Of a stretch of DNA of 6,018 nucleotides, positions 1 to 5,320 are shown one piece after another. This DNA is from Prolixibacteraceae bacterium (GTDB lineage Bacteria > Bacteroidota > Bacteroidia > Bacteroidales > Prolixibacteraceae). Every line of letters starts with the position of its first letter. The first letter of the stretch is position 1. The DNA is taken from positions 1-6,018 of the forward strand of contig JAGODU010000223.1 in assembly GCA_017998095.1 (NCBI GenBank), given 5' to 3'. The translations under genes were made by a program, and so were the position numbers. The notes beneath the pieces are model-generated. The model saw nothing but the letters and a program-made list of their open reading frames with translations. It searched no databases and was not told the DNA's origin.

Positions 1-2
1 AG

Positions 3-131
3 ACAAAATACGGCTTCAGGGCAAACGGCAGGCTGGATATCAACAGGGAATCCCAAGAGGTATTGGATACCAGAATGATAGAAATGGTGGCAAAAATAGT
101 AGACGTGAAGAATTTGAGCAAAGCGCAATAA
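3..131 (+). CDS. C-terminal fragment of an unrecognised protein (5' end outside the window)
   Basis: An open frame enters from the left edge and ends at TAA 129-131, giving 42 residues that finish in VDVKNLSKAQ. The translation looks protein-like: it is charged and helical, with a stretch DTRMIEMVAKIVDV. The two other forward frames are less convincing; one stops early and the other gives a Gln/Gly/Arg-rich peptide. I do not recognise the family from so short a tail. It is followed by a hairpin (152-190), consistent with the end of a transcription unit, so it probably belongs to the flanking chromosome and not to the accessory genes that follow. Confidence 0.45.
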   Translation, partial: TKYGFRANGRLDINRESQEVLDTRMIEMVAKIVDVKNLSKAQ

Positions 132-151
132 TACGAAAACTTTTTTATATA

Positions 152-190
152 GGTTAAGTTCATCAAATATAATGTTGTATGAACTTGATC
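152..190 (+). terminator. Hairpin between the left-edge gene and the rhuM-like gene
   Basis: GGTTAAGTTCAT (152-163) pairs with ATGAACTTGATC (179-190). The core AAGTTCAT/ATGAACTT is perfect, and two G-U pairs extend it to 12 bp. The loop (164-178) can close further through CAA/TTG. A TTCTTT stretch follows, which is weaker than a classic U-run. It could be a weak intrinsic terminator for the upstream gene or an operator-like dyad. The dyad is directly visible; the role is inferred. Confidence 0.4.
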
Positions 191-201
191 TTCTTTATAT
201 A

Positions 202-230
202 TGGAAATATTTTGCTGAAACATGTATAAT
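202..230 (+). promoter_or_regulatory. Possible promoter for the rhuM-like gene
   Basis: A perfect -10 hexamer TATAAT lies at 225-230. TGGAAA (202-207) stands 17 nt upstream and matches four of six -35 positions. A purine-rich AAGGA (232-236) lies 6 nt before the GTG at 243. A start site about 7 nt after the -10 would fall inside that ribosome-binding site and leave almost no leader. Either transcription starts from another promoter, or the real start codon is the ATG at 255. Confidence 0.35.
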
Positions 231-242
231 TAAGGAAAACAA

Positions 243-968
243 GTGCTAAGTGTGATGATAGGCTCTGAAATCATAATGTATCAGACCGAAGATGGTATGA
301 CAAAAATAGAAACTACTTTTGACAGCGATACTGTTTGGCTTTCTATTAATCAAATGGCAGAGTTATTCCAGCGTGATAAATCAACTATTTCTCGCCACAT
401 TAAAAATGTATTCAATGAAGGTGAATTGATCAGAAATTCAGTTGTTGCAAATTTTGCAACAACTGCTGCTGACGGTAAAACATATCAGGTTGACTACTAC
501 AACCTTGATGTCATTATTTCTGTTGGTTACCGGGTAAAGTCATTACGAGGTACACAGTTCAGAATATGGGCAAGCAATGTCTTAAAAGAATATATGCGAA
601 AAGGCTTTGCCATGAATGACGATTTATTAAAAAACAATGGCGGCGGAATATATTTTGATGAATTGCTGGATCGGATCCGCGATATCCGTTCATCAGAAAA
701 AGTTTTTTGGAGAAAAGTACTTGATATTTATGCAACAAGCGTTGATTATGACCCGAGAATGGAAGTCTCAAGTATGCTTTTCAAGACTGTACAGAATAAA
801 ATGCATTGGGCAGCACATGGTCAGACTGCAGCTGAAAAGATATATTATTCTGTAGATGCGGACAAGCCTTTTATGGGGATGCTGAGTTTTAAGGGGGAAA
901 GGCCAGCACAATCGGATGCTTTAGTGGCAAAAAATTATTGTACGGAAGAAGAATTATCTGCAATGTAA
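243..968 (+). CDS. RhuM-family (Virulence_RhuM) protein, C-terminally truncated
   Basis: This is a RhuM-like protein, a family widespread in mobile and accessory islands whose biochemical function is unsettled. Seen here: the N-terminal signature EIIMYQTEDG, a helix-turn-helix-like region around residues 31-57 (VWLSINQMAELF...STISRHI), then YNLDVIISVGYRVKS and GTQFRIWASNVLKEYM, all typical of the family. Later come NKMHWAAHGQTAAE and VAKNYCTEEELSAM. The family usually continues past this last motif for roughly another 80-100 residues; here TAA follows at once, giving 241 aa. The GTG at 243 has AAGGA 6 nt upstream. ATG 255 is an alternative that better matches family N-termini but lacks its own ribosome-binding site. 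The stop lies 14 nt before the PLD gene, so the 3' end was probably lost in a rearrangement. It may be non-functional. Confidence 0.85.
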   Translation: MLSVMIGSEIIMYQTEDGMTKIETTFDSDTVWLSINQMAELFQRDKSTISRHIKNVFNEGELIRNSVVANFATTAADGKTYQVDYYNLDVIISVGYRVKSLRGTQFRIWASNVLKEYMRKGFAMNDDLLKNNGGGIYFDELLDRIRDIRSSEKVFWRKVLDIYATSVDYDPRMEVSSMLFKTVQNKMHWAAHGQTAAEKIYYSVDADKPFMGMLSFKGERPAQSDALVAKNYCTEEELSAM

Positions 969-982
969 TGCGGGGTGAGAAG

Positions 983-1780
983 ATGATTAAAATTACTACA
1001 CAGCCGATTTATGATGAATTTCTTCAGATGTGCGCGGATGCCCGTCAAAATATAATGTTATGTGCGCCCTTTGTGAAGAGGGAAATTGTTGATGATATTG
1101 TTTCTGCAACAGATAGGCGATTATCAATGCAGTTAATTACAAATATAAATTTGCAAAGCTTTCACCGAAGGGCATCAGACCTTGGCGCAATAGAAAAATT
1201 TATAAGCAACGGCTCGGTTTACAATTGTACAACGCTACATGCAAAACTATATATTTTTGATAATAAAAAATGTCTTATAACTTCCGCAAACCTAACGACA
1301 TCAGGTCTTCGAAAAAATCTCGAATGCAGTATGTTAACAGATGATTTGGACTTGGTCGATTCATCGGTATACGAATATAATTCAATAATCAAAGATAATA
1401 GAGTGGGCAAAATTACGCCGCAATCCATTTCTGACATAGGAAAGATACTTGAAAAGATCCCTCCTGTTCTGAAAGTAGTATATCCGCAGTTTGATTTATC
1501 GGCAACCTATGAATCTAATATAAATGCTATTGCCAAGTCTCTTACTGGATGGAGGAAAAGCGTTTTTATCGTATTGAATTCCATGCAGGAGGATACTTTT
1601 TCATCACAGGAAGTAAAATTTATAGCAGAGCAATTAAAAGGGGCTTATCCCGAAAATCATAATCGGGAAGCTAAGGTACGTCAGATATTGCAGCAATTAC
1701 GAGATACCGGTTTAATTGAATTCACTTCTCCCGGAATTTATAGAAGACTATGGGTGAAAGGAGTTATCAATGAAGTTTAG
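983..1780 (+). CDS. PLD-fold (HKD) putative nuclease with DpnI-like C-terminal winged helix
   Basis: A 265-aa protein, probably a DNA nuclease of a restriction-type system. Residues about 8-150 form a phospholipase D-like domain. The catalytic HxKxxxxD motif is H86, K88 and D93 in LHAKLYIFD, followed by SANLT (S101, N103) and a conserved Glu (E114). Only one HKD is present, so a dimer would be needed to build one active site, as in BfiI/Nuc-type enzymes. Residues about 195-257 (AYPENHN, VRQILQQLRDTGLIEF, GIYRRLW) resemble the winged helix at the C-terminus of DpnI, which in DpnI helps read methylated GATC. The start is ATG 983, preceded by GGGGTGAGAAG; an upstream in-frame ATG (938) lies inside rhuM and has no ribosome-binding site. 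The next gene overlaps it by 11 nt. The PLD fold is certain by motif; the restriction role is inferred. Confidence 0.85.
   Translation: MIKITTQPIYDEFLQMCADARQNIMLCAPFVKREIVDDIVSATDRRLSMQLITNINLQSFHRRASDLGAIEKFISNGSVYNCTTLHAKLYIFDNKKCLITSANLTTSGLRKNLECSMLTDDLDLVDSSVYEYNSIIKDNRVGKITPQSISDIGKILEKIPPVLKVVYPQFDLSATYESNINAIAKSLTGWRKSVFIVLNSMQEDTFSSQEVKFIAEQLKGAYPENHNREAKVRQILQQLRDTGLIEFTSPGIYRRLWVKGVINEV
1757..1763 (+). promoter_or_regulatory. Ribosome-binding site of the DpnD-like gene
   Basis: AAAGGAG ends 6 nt before ATG 1770 and lies inside the 3' end of the PLD gene. It fixes the start of the small gene and supports translation of both from one message. Confidence 0.75.
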
Positions 1781-1958
1781 AGTTGTAGTTACGGAGACTT
1801 TGCAAAGAATTATTAAGATTGACGCTGAAAGTGATGTGGAAGCCGAGTCAAAAGTACGCAGACAATATCGTAACGAAGATATCGTATTGGATAGTGCGGA
1901 TTTTATTGATGTTGAATTTAAAGTTTTGTCTGAACAGGAGAGTTTGTTTAAGAAATAA
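1770..1958 (+). CDS. DpnD/PcfM-like small protein
   Basis: A 62-aa acidic protein starting MKFRVVVTETLQRI, with AESDVEAESKVRRQYRNEDIVLDSADFIDVEF in two parts: a beta-strand, then an alpha helix with the family's YRNEDIVLD core. This matches the DpnD/PcfM-like family. DpnD is encoded beside the restriction enzyme DpnC (DpnI) in pneumococcal DpnI cassettes; PcfM comes from enterococcal plasmid pCF10. The biochemical role of the family is unknown to me. It overlaps the PLD gene by 11 nt and has its own ribosome-binding site, so the two are co-transcribed and probably translationally coupled. Its length is normal for the family. The pairing with a PLD protein carrying a DpnI-like winged helix strengthens both assignments. 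Confidence 0.8.
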   Translation: MKFRVVVTETLQRIIKIDAESDVEAESKVRRQYRNEDIVLDSADFIDVEFKVLSEQESLFKK

Positions 1959-2002
1959 GGTATATGAGGGACACCCTGACATCCAATACAGTAATTACGG
2001 TG

Positions 2003-2093
2003 GACTTCTTTCCCAATACCGTTCCAATGCCAAAATAGCGATTGACTTATTTCCGGGAACAGGAGTTCTAGGTCGACTTATTCCCTTGAACAG
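2003..2093 (+). repeat. Three degenerate 19-nt direct repeats
   Basis: Three related units occur: GACTTCTTTCCCAATACCG (2003-2021), GACTTATTTCCGGGAACAG (2044-2062) and GACTTATTCCCTTGAACAG (2075-2093). The last two start 31 nt apart, about three helical turns. Related units GACTGCATCTACCGAACAG and GACTGTATCTACCGAACCA, also 31 nt apart, occur at 5582-5631, and a single copy of the first 13 bases lies at 4178-4190. They may be protein-binding sites of a recombination or regulatory system; the role is unknown. Confidence 0.5.
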
Positions 2094-2115
2094 ATAAATG
2101 TAAAAATATAAGAAA

Positions 2116-2164
2116 GATATCAAAACATACGGTCGAGCCACGTTGAGTGCGTGGTCTTGATGTC
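2116..2164 (+). ncRNA. Candidate structured RNA element containing the 28-nt repeat
   Basis: GATATCAA (2116-2123) pairs with TTGATGTC (2157-2164) through eight pairs, one of them G-U. Inside it, GCCACG/CGTGGT closes a TTGAGTG loop, leaving an asymmetric single-stranded AACATACGGTCGA on the 5' side. I do not recognise it as a known riboswitch or intron domain. It may be the first domain of a longer RNA that runs to the terminator at 2206-2259. The pairing is seen; transcription and function are inferred. Confidence 0.35.
2122..2149 (+). repeat. 28-nt exact direct repeat, left copy
   Basis: The 28 bases beginning AAAACATACGG and ending CCACGTTGAGTG are identical to 5663-5690. Here the repeat forms the left half of a hairpin: GCCACG (2137-2142) pairs with CGTGGT (2150-2155) across a 7-nt loop. 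The repeat ends exactly where the loop ends, so the right half of the stem is absent from the other copy. Confidence 0.85.
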
Positions 2165-2205
2165 ACGAAAAGATAAATAAATAGGCTGCAAACGGCTTAA
2201 AGTTA

Positions 2206-2259
2206 AAGGTTTCCAGGCTTTCGGTAAGAATAACCGATTGCTGGAGACCTTGCTTTTTT
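2206..2259 (+). terminator. Intrinsic terminator after the PLD-DpnD operon
   Basis: AAGGTTTCCAG (2206-2216) pairs with CTGGAGACCTT (2241-2251), 11 bp with one G-U. An inner TCGGT/ACCGA stem (2221-2225/2233-2237) caps it, and a run of six T follows at 2254-2259. This is the strongest terminator in the window. Part of the T-run can alternatively pair with AAAGATAAA (2169-2177) through TTTATCTTT (2257-2265), which would close a larger domain around the hairpin. Confidence 0.7.
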
Positions 2260-2296
2260 ATCTTTCAATAGTAGCCCCGGCAAGAAAACGTTGTTG

Positions 2297-2390
2297 GGTT
2301 GAGGATAGAGAACTGTTTTTTGCCTTTCGAGACAAGGGAACTACTGTTTTGGGGATAGGTTGAGACTAGGAAACTGTTGTAGATTTTTTT
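2297..2390 (+). repeat. Three imperfect GGTTGAG...AACTGTT repeats
   Basis: Two units start GGTTGAG and end AACTGTT (2297-2317 and 2358-2378), differing by a few central bases. A poorer intermediate unit (2328-2348, CGAGACAAGGGAACTACTG) sits between them, giving a period of about 28-33 nt. ATAGGTTGA-N12-GTTGTA (2355-2381) recurs at 5633-5658 with one early base shared by context. The function is unknown; these may be degraded relatives of the composite sites. Confidence 0.35.
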
Positions 2391-2565
2391 GTCATGATTA
2401 ACTTCATCCTTAATTTTCACCAAAATCTTCAAATGCTGAATTGTATTCAGGTCCCTTGTCATCAGCGGTAACAGGGATCAGTTTCATGCTGAGAAATTAT
2501 ATTTTCCTTAGACCGGTTTTTGACCTAATTTGCCTAGTTGCAGTAGCTATTTTTAAAGATTCCTA

Positions 2566-2594
2566 TTGACAGATTTATACACTTGCACTACTAT
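2566..2594 (+). promoter_or_regulatory. Promoter of the padR operon
   Basis: A perfect -35 box TTGACA (2566-2571) is followed after 17 nt by TACTAT (2589-2594), four of six positions of the -10 consensus. The promoter leads directly into a dyad and then padR, 65 nt further on. It is the only good promoter seen for the genes from padR to 5635. Confidence 0.55.
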
Positions 2595-2625
2595 TATGTT
2601 ATACGATATATCGCAACGCATAATA
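2592..2625. promoter_or_regulatory. 34-bp interrupted palindrome, probable PadR operator
   Basis: Outer arms TATTATG (2592-2598) and CATAATA (2619-2625) and an inner perfect palindrome CGATATATCG (2604-2613) share exactly the same centre (2608.5). The dyad overlaps the -10 box and the expected start site. PadR regulators commonly repress their own promoters by binding such AT-rich dyads. Autoregulation is inferred; the symmetry is directly visible. Confidence 0.55.
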
Positions 2626-2645
2626 TTAAGATTACAATTCAAGCG

Positions 2646-2658
2646 AGGAGGGTCTCCT
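2646..2658 (+). promoter_or_regulatory. Ribosome-binding site of padR embedded in a small hairpin
   Basis: AGGAGGGTCTCCT lies directly before ATG 2659. The Shine-Dalgarno AGGAGG (2646-2651) is 7 nt from the start. AGGAG can pair with CTCCT (2654-2658) over a 3-nt loop, which would hide the site. It confirms the start codon and may damp translation. Confidence 0.5.
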
Positions 2659-2979
2659 ATGTCATATACAAGTGGGCCTATGACTGAGGCTATGTATTAC
2701 GTACTTCTTGCACTGATGAACCCTAATCATGGTTATCAGCTCATGAATGCTATATCACAGGTTTCAAACGGACGTATGCAAATGGGGCCGGGAACCCTAT
2801 ATGGTGTTCTGACCAGGCTTCAAAAAGATGGGCTTATTGTCATTGTTCAGGACGACGGAAGACGGAAGGTTTATGCCATAACTGAGACCGGTAAAGCAGC
2901 TCTTAAAGATGAATATTACCGGCTTACTGCCATGATACAAGACGGTAGTGTGCTCAAGGAGGGGAAAGAAGATGAGTAA
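2659..2979 (+). CDS. PadR-family transcriptional regulator
   Basis: A 106-aa regulator made almost wholly of the PadR winged helix. Visible hallmarks: MTEAMYYVLLAL (first helix), NHGYQL at 23-28, GPGTLYGVLTRLQKDGLI at 43-60 (recognition helix), and the wing DDGRRKVYAITETGK at 65-79. It lacks the long C-terminal helical domain of larger PadR proteins and so belongs to the short PadR type. ATG 2659 is chosen for its AGGAGG; an in-frame upstream ATG at 2566 would overlap the promoter and adds non-homologous residues. It overlaps the next gene by 8 nt. PadR plus DUF2812 is a recurrent gene pair in Bacillota, where the regulator probably represses the pair until some membrane-related signal appears. 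The effector is unknown. Confidence 0.92.
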   Translation: MSYTSGPMTEAMYYVLLALMNPNHGYQLMNAISQVSNGRMQMGPGTLYGVLTRLQKDGLIVIVQDDGRRKVYAITETGKAALKDEYYRLTAMIQDGSVLKEGKEDE

Positions 2980-4168
2980 AACAGTCAGAAAATTTATGCC
3001 AGATGATATCTGGAATTTGGGTAGGAGCGAATCGTGGTTTTCCGATATGGCTAAAAATGGACTGCATTTGCGTAAAGTAGGAATTCAATTTGCTCTATTT
3101 GAAAAAGGAGAACCCCAAAAGACAAAGTATAGAATGGATATTATAAGCCCTATGCCAACAGAAGAACAGCTTGAAATATATAGAAAATCCGGCTGGCAGC
3201 TTGTAACTAATCTAAAAGAGCTGTATATCTTCTCATCACCGGAAGAAGCAGATTATCCGGAGCTTCATACCGACCCTATGGAACAGAGTTATACCTTGAC
3301 GGCCTTAAATCGGCGGCTTAGAATTCAGGTAATTGTCTTTACGGCTTTTATGGCACTGTTTCTTGGGATGATGCTTTCTATGTTCTTTCTTGAGCGTACC
3401 CCAACATTGGCGATGATGGAGGCACCAGGAATTCAACGTCCGTTGCTTATGTTCGTTGAGATTTATGTTTTTTATACTGTTATACGCAATTACATGACAT
3501 TGAACAGACTTAAAAAATCTCTTTCTGAAGGAAAACCTATTGATCACCGGGTAAACTGGCGAAAACCCCGTTTAATTAATGGTTTTATAGGAGCATTCTT
3601 CATCCTAATAGCATTCCTAACAGTTTGCTTACCTTTCGCAGGAATTGCTCTAAGCAAAACTTATACCATACCGGAAACGTCGGTTAATCTGCCTATAGTA
3701 AGGCTTGCTGATATAGAACGCAACCCTGCTCTTGAGCGCGATGTTGTATATAATTTGCGAGGTGTGGACTGGGGTAACCGGGTCAGCTATGATTGGTCGC
3801 TTCTATCACCGGTTCAATATGAGGTAAACGAGCATGGTATTATCAAGAATATGAAGTGGGATGATAATAGCGGTTTTTATTCACCGAGCATTGAAACGCA
3901 TTACTACCGATTGGCTTTTTCATCAATGGCTGATAGTTTAATTCACGACCTTATAAAACGTTATGTTGATGAATTCGATCCAAAGGTGAAAGTTCACGAT
4001 GTTGATCATACATTTTTTGATAAACTATATGTAGCGGAAGACGGAATCAGGAAGCAAATTTTTGCATATTCAGGAAATGAAGTTATCTATGTAGACTATT
4101 TTGGTAACGAGATAGTGGAGAATATTATCGCGTTGTTACCGGAAGCTCTTGGTACTTATGAAAAATAA
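2972..4168 (+). CDS. DUF2812-domain membrane protein
   Basis: A 398-aa protein. Residues about 4-100 match the DUF2812 domain (KFM, WLS-like SWFSDMAKNGLHL, YRMDI, YRKSGWQLV, LYIF). Three membrane segments follow: about 118-140, 157-175 and 202-227. The last ~170 residues are a soluble, probably extracytoplasmic region with no family I recognise. There is no signal peptide. AAGGAGG (2956-2962) lies 9 nt before ATG 2972, inside padR, so the two are coupled. The function of DUF2812 proteins is not established; their steady pairing with PadR suggests a regulated membrane or stress function. The gene appears intact. Confidence 0.85.
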   Translation: MSKTVRKFMPDDIWNLGRSESWFSDMAKNGLHLRKVGIQFALFEKGEPQKTKYRMDIISPMPTEEQLEIYRKSGWQLVTNLKELYIFSSPEEADYPELHTDPMEQSYTLTALNRRLRIQVIVFTAFMALFLGMMLSMFFLERTPTLAMMEAPGIQRPLLMFVEIYVFYTVIRNYMTLNRLKKSLSEGKPIDHRVNWRKPRLINGFIGAFFILIAFLTVCLPFAGIALSKTYTIPETSVNLPIVRLADIERNPALERDVVYNLRGVDWGNRVSYDWSLLSPVQYEVNEHGIIKNMKWDDNSGFYSPSIETHYYRLAFSSMADSLIHDLIKRYVDEFDPKVKVHDVDHTFFDKLYVAEDGIRKQIFAYSGNEVIYVDYFGNEIVENIIALLPEALGTYEK

Positions 4169-4274
4169 GAATTCACCGACTGTATCTACCATTCGGAATC
4201 ATCATACTAACAAAGATATTTATTGGGAATTGGTGGGTGATATTCGTATGGAGCATATAAGAAGTCAGCAATGA
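4158..4274 (+). CDS. Very short ORF (38 aa) overlapping the DUF2812 gene; possible remnant
   Basis: ATG 4158 opens inside the end of the DUF2812 gene (11-nt overlap) and reads a basic then acidic peptide, MKNKNSPTVS... to ...IYWELVGDIRMEHIRSQQ, stopping at TGA 4272-4274. The stop overlaps the next small ORF as ATGA. Its ribosome-binding site is weak. It contains the GACTGTATCTACC repeat (4178-4190). It is either a tiny coupled gene or, with the next ORF, the frameshifted remains of a longer one. I do not recognise a family. Confidence 0.25.
   Translation: MKNKNSPTVSTIRNHHTNKDIYWELVGDIRMEHIRSQQ
4178..4190 (+). repeat. Solitary copy of the GACTGTATCTACC repeat
   Basis: These 13 bases are identical to the start of the unit at 5613-5631 and differ at one base from that at 5582-5600. 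It lies just after the DUF2812 stop, with neither a 31-nt partner nor the 28-nt repeat beside it. Confidence 0.5.
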
Positions 4275-4369
4275 TTTCGTGTAATGACGATTTCCGTCCG
4301 GTGAACCTTTTGATTTGCACACAGAATGAAGATGCGAAGAAAGAGACAAATTTCAATTTGAGGGGATGA
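4271..4369 (+). CDS. Very short ORF (32 aa) coupled to the HEPN gene; possible remnant
   Basis: This frame is open from 4241 and has ATG 4271, reading MISCNDDFRPVNLLICTQN... to ...NFNLRG, with TGA 4367-4369. Its start overlaps the preceding stop (ATGA 4271-4274), and its stop overlaps a possible start of the HEPN gene (ATGA 4366-4369). The composition looks coding-like but I recognise no family. It may be the C-terminal scrap of a decayed gene that once preceded the HEPN gene, or a real small protein. Confidence 0.3.
   Translation: MISCNDDFRPVNLLICTQNEDAKKETNFNLRG
4360..4365 (+). promoter_or_regulatory. Ribosome-binding site that decides the HEPN gene start
   Basis: GAGGGG abuts the ATG at 4366 with no spacing, which would not work well, but lies 9 nt before the in-frame ATG at 4375. 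The second ATG is therefore preferred; the first adds only three residues (MKI). Confidence 0.5.
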
Positions 4370-4374
4370 AAATT

Positions 4375-5304
4375 ATGGAAGCAGAAATTAGGGACTTATC
4401 ATCAATTGAAATAAGAAACTTGATGTTAGATACTTTGGCTTATGATGAGGCGGATATTGATTCAGAAGGTAAAACATTCAAAATGTATGGTTATCAAGGA
4501 GCACAATCAGATTTATATCGTCTTATGGAAGGCCTTGCAGTAAAAAGGGGACTAATAAAAGAAAAAATTTCTCTATCTGGAGCTGCATGGGGTGGAAGTG
4601 GCCTTATGCTTCACCCACATAGCACAACAAATTTTAGTCGTAGTGATATACAGAATATATTTGAACAATTTCATTTATTGCTTAACCAAGGAATTATAGC
4701 TCCTGGGGCAGTAGGCAATTATGGCCACAATTTACCCTATTTCCATGTAACAGAATACGGACTTAAATGTTTAGAAGAACAGGAAGTTTTACCATATGAT
4801 GTAGATGGTTATCTTGAAAAGATTAAGAACATACCTAGTATTTCGGAGTGGGTTGAGTTTTATATCAAAGAGGCTTTACTGTGCTATAATGCAAATTGCA
4901 TGGAAGCAGCAGTGATTATGCTGGGACTATCTAGTGAAAAAATAATAGACGAGCAAAACGATGCGTTATTAGGATATTTATCTAGGAATTTTACCAATGA
5001 ATTTTCGCAGATGCAGGCTGAATTATCTAACATTAAATTTGCATCTGCTAAATTTAATTGCTACAAAAAGTATTTTGATATGATAAAAAACAATGTATCA
5101 GATCAGGTGTTTAAAGATATGTTACCTCTGGTTGATAGAGTGGCTTTTCAAGTTTATACAAACTTCACTAGGATAACAAGAAATGAATTGGCACATCCAT
5201 CTGATACAAAAATGGAACGCATTGAAGTTCTAATGATTTTCATTTCGTTTATAAAATATTGTCAGACACAATACGGATTTATTGATTATTACATAAACAA
5301 CTAA
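4375..5304 (+). CDS. HEPN-domain protein, putative ribonuclease toxin or defence effector
   Basis: A 309-aa protein. The C-terminal half (about 155-300) looks like a HEPN domain: helix CYNANCMEAAVIMLGLSSEK at about 168-187 followed by RNELAHP, with R269, N270 and H274 forming the RX4-6H motif that in HEPN ribonucleases makes the active site of a dimer. It most resembles DUF4145/Abi-type HEPN proteins. The N-terminal part (about 1-150) contains a probable winged-helix segment (FEQFHLLLNQGIIAPG...YFHVTEYGLKCLEE, about 94-135) that could bind nucleic acid or a trigger. No signal peptide or membrane segment is seen, so it is likely cytoplasmic. The next gene starts 16 nt downstream and may encode its partner. 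Role as an abortive-infection or toxin RNase is inferred; the motif itself is clear. Confidence 0.7.
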   Translation: MEAEIRDLSSIEIRNLMLDTLAYDEADIDSEGKTFKMYGYQGAQSDLYRLMEGLAVKRGLIKEKISLSGAAWGGSGLMLHPHSTTNFSRSDIQNIFEQFHLLLNQGIIAPGAVGNYGHNLPYFHVTEYGLKCLEEQEVLPYDVDGYLEKIKNIPSISEWVEFYIKEALLCYNANCMEAAVIMLGLSSEKIIDEQNDALLGYLSRNFTNEFSQMQAELSNIKFASAKFNCYKKYFDMIKNNVSDQVFKDMLPLVDRVAFQVYTNFTRITRNELAHPSDTKMERIEVLMIFISFIKYCQTQYGFIDYYINN

Positions 5305-5305
5305 A

Positions 5306-5313
5306 TAAGGAGG
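5306..5313 (+). promoter_or_regulatory. Strong ribosome-binding site of the small downstream gene
   Basis: TAAGGAGG ends 7 nt before ATG 5321 and is nearly the full anti-Shine-Dalgarno complement. It is stronger than that of the HEPN gene, so the small protein may be made in excess, as is usual for an antitoxin. Confidence 0.7.
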
Positions 5314-5320
5314 AGTAAAA

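Larger units (their letters stand above)
1959..2565. other. Long non-coding interval rich in repeats and folds
   Basis: No convincing gene is seen between the DpnD-like stop and the padR promoter. A minus-strand frame at 2265-2462 (65 codons) has no family resemblance, no good ribosome-binding site and is built largely from repeated sequence. The interval holds three degenerate 19-nt motifs (2003-2093), an exact 28-nt repeat copy (2122-2149), a foldable RNA-like region ending in a terminator (2116-2265) and a second degenerate repeat family (2297-2390). I see nothing further in 2400-2565. Confidence 0.6.

Noticed and set aside
185..230. TTGATC or TTGCTG as the -35 for the TATAAT at 225
   Set aside because: Spacings of 34 and 7 nt are unworkable; TGGAAA at 17 nt is the only reasonable partner.
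2003..2093. CRISPR array
   Set aside because: The units are degenerate, only two or three per site, with about 12-nt gaps and no cas genes.
1819..2097. 92-codon forward frame overlapping the DpnD-like gene
   Set aside because: It is out of frame with the recognisable DpnD-like protein, has no ribosome-binding site and runs into the repeats.
2135..2156. Group II intron domain V
   Set aside because: CGAGCC...GGTC superficially recalls it, but the 34-nt form, the GAAA loop and the catalytic bulge are missing and no reverse transcriptase is present.
2265..2462. Minus-strand 65-codon frame in the long intergenic region
   Set aside because: It has no family resemblance or ribosome-binding site and is largely composed of the degenerate repeats.
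2400..2470. Possible transposase scrap on the minus strand (GPEYNSAFEDF, reminiscent of an rve-type integrase)
   Set aside because: The match is about a dozen residues, ends at a stop and has no continuation on either side; too short to support.
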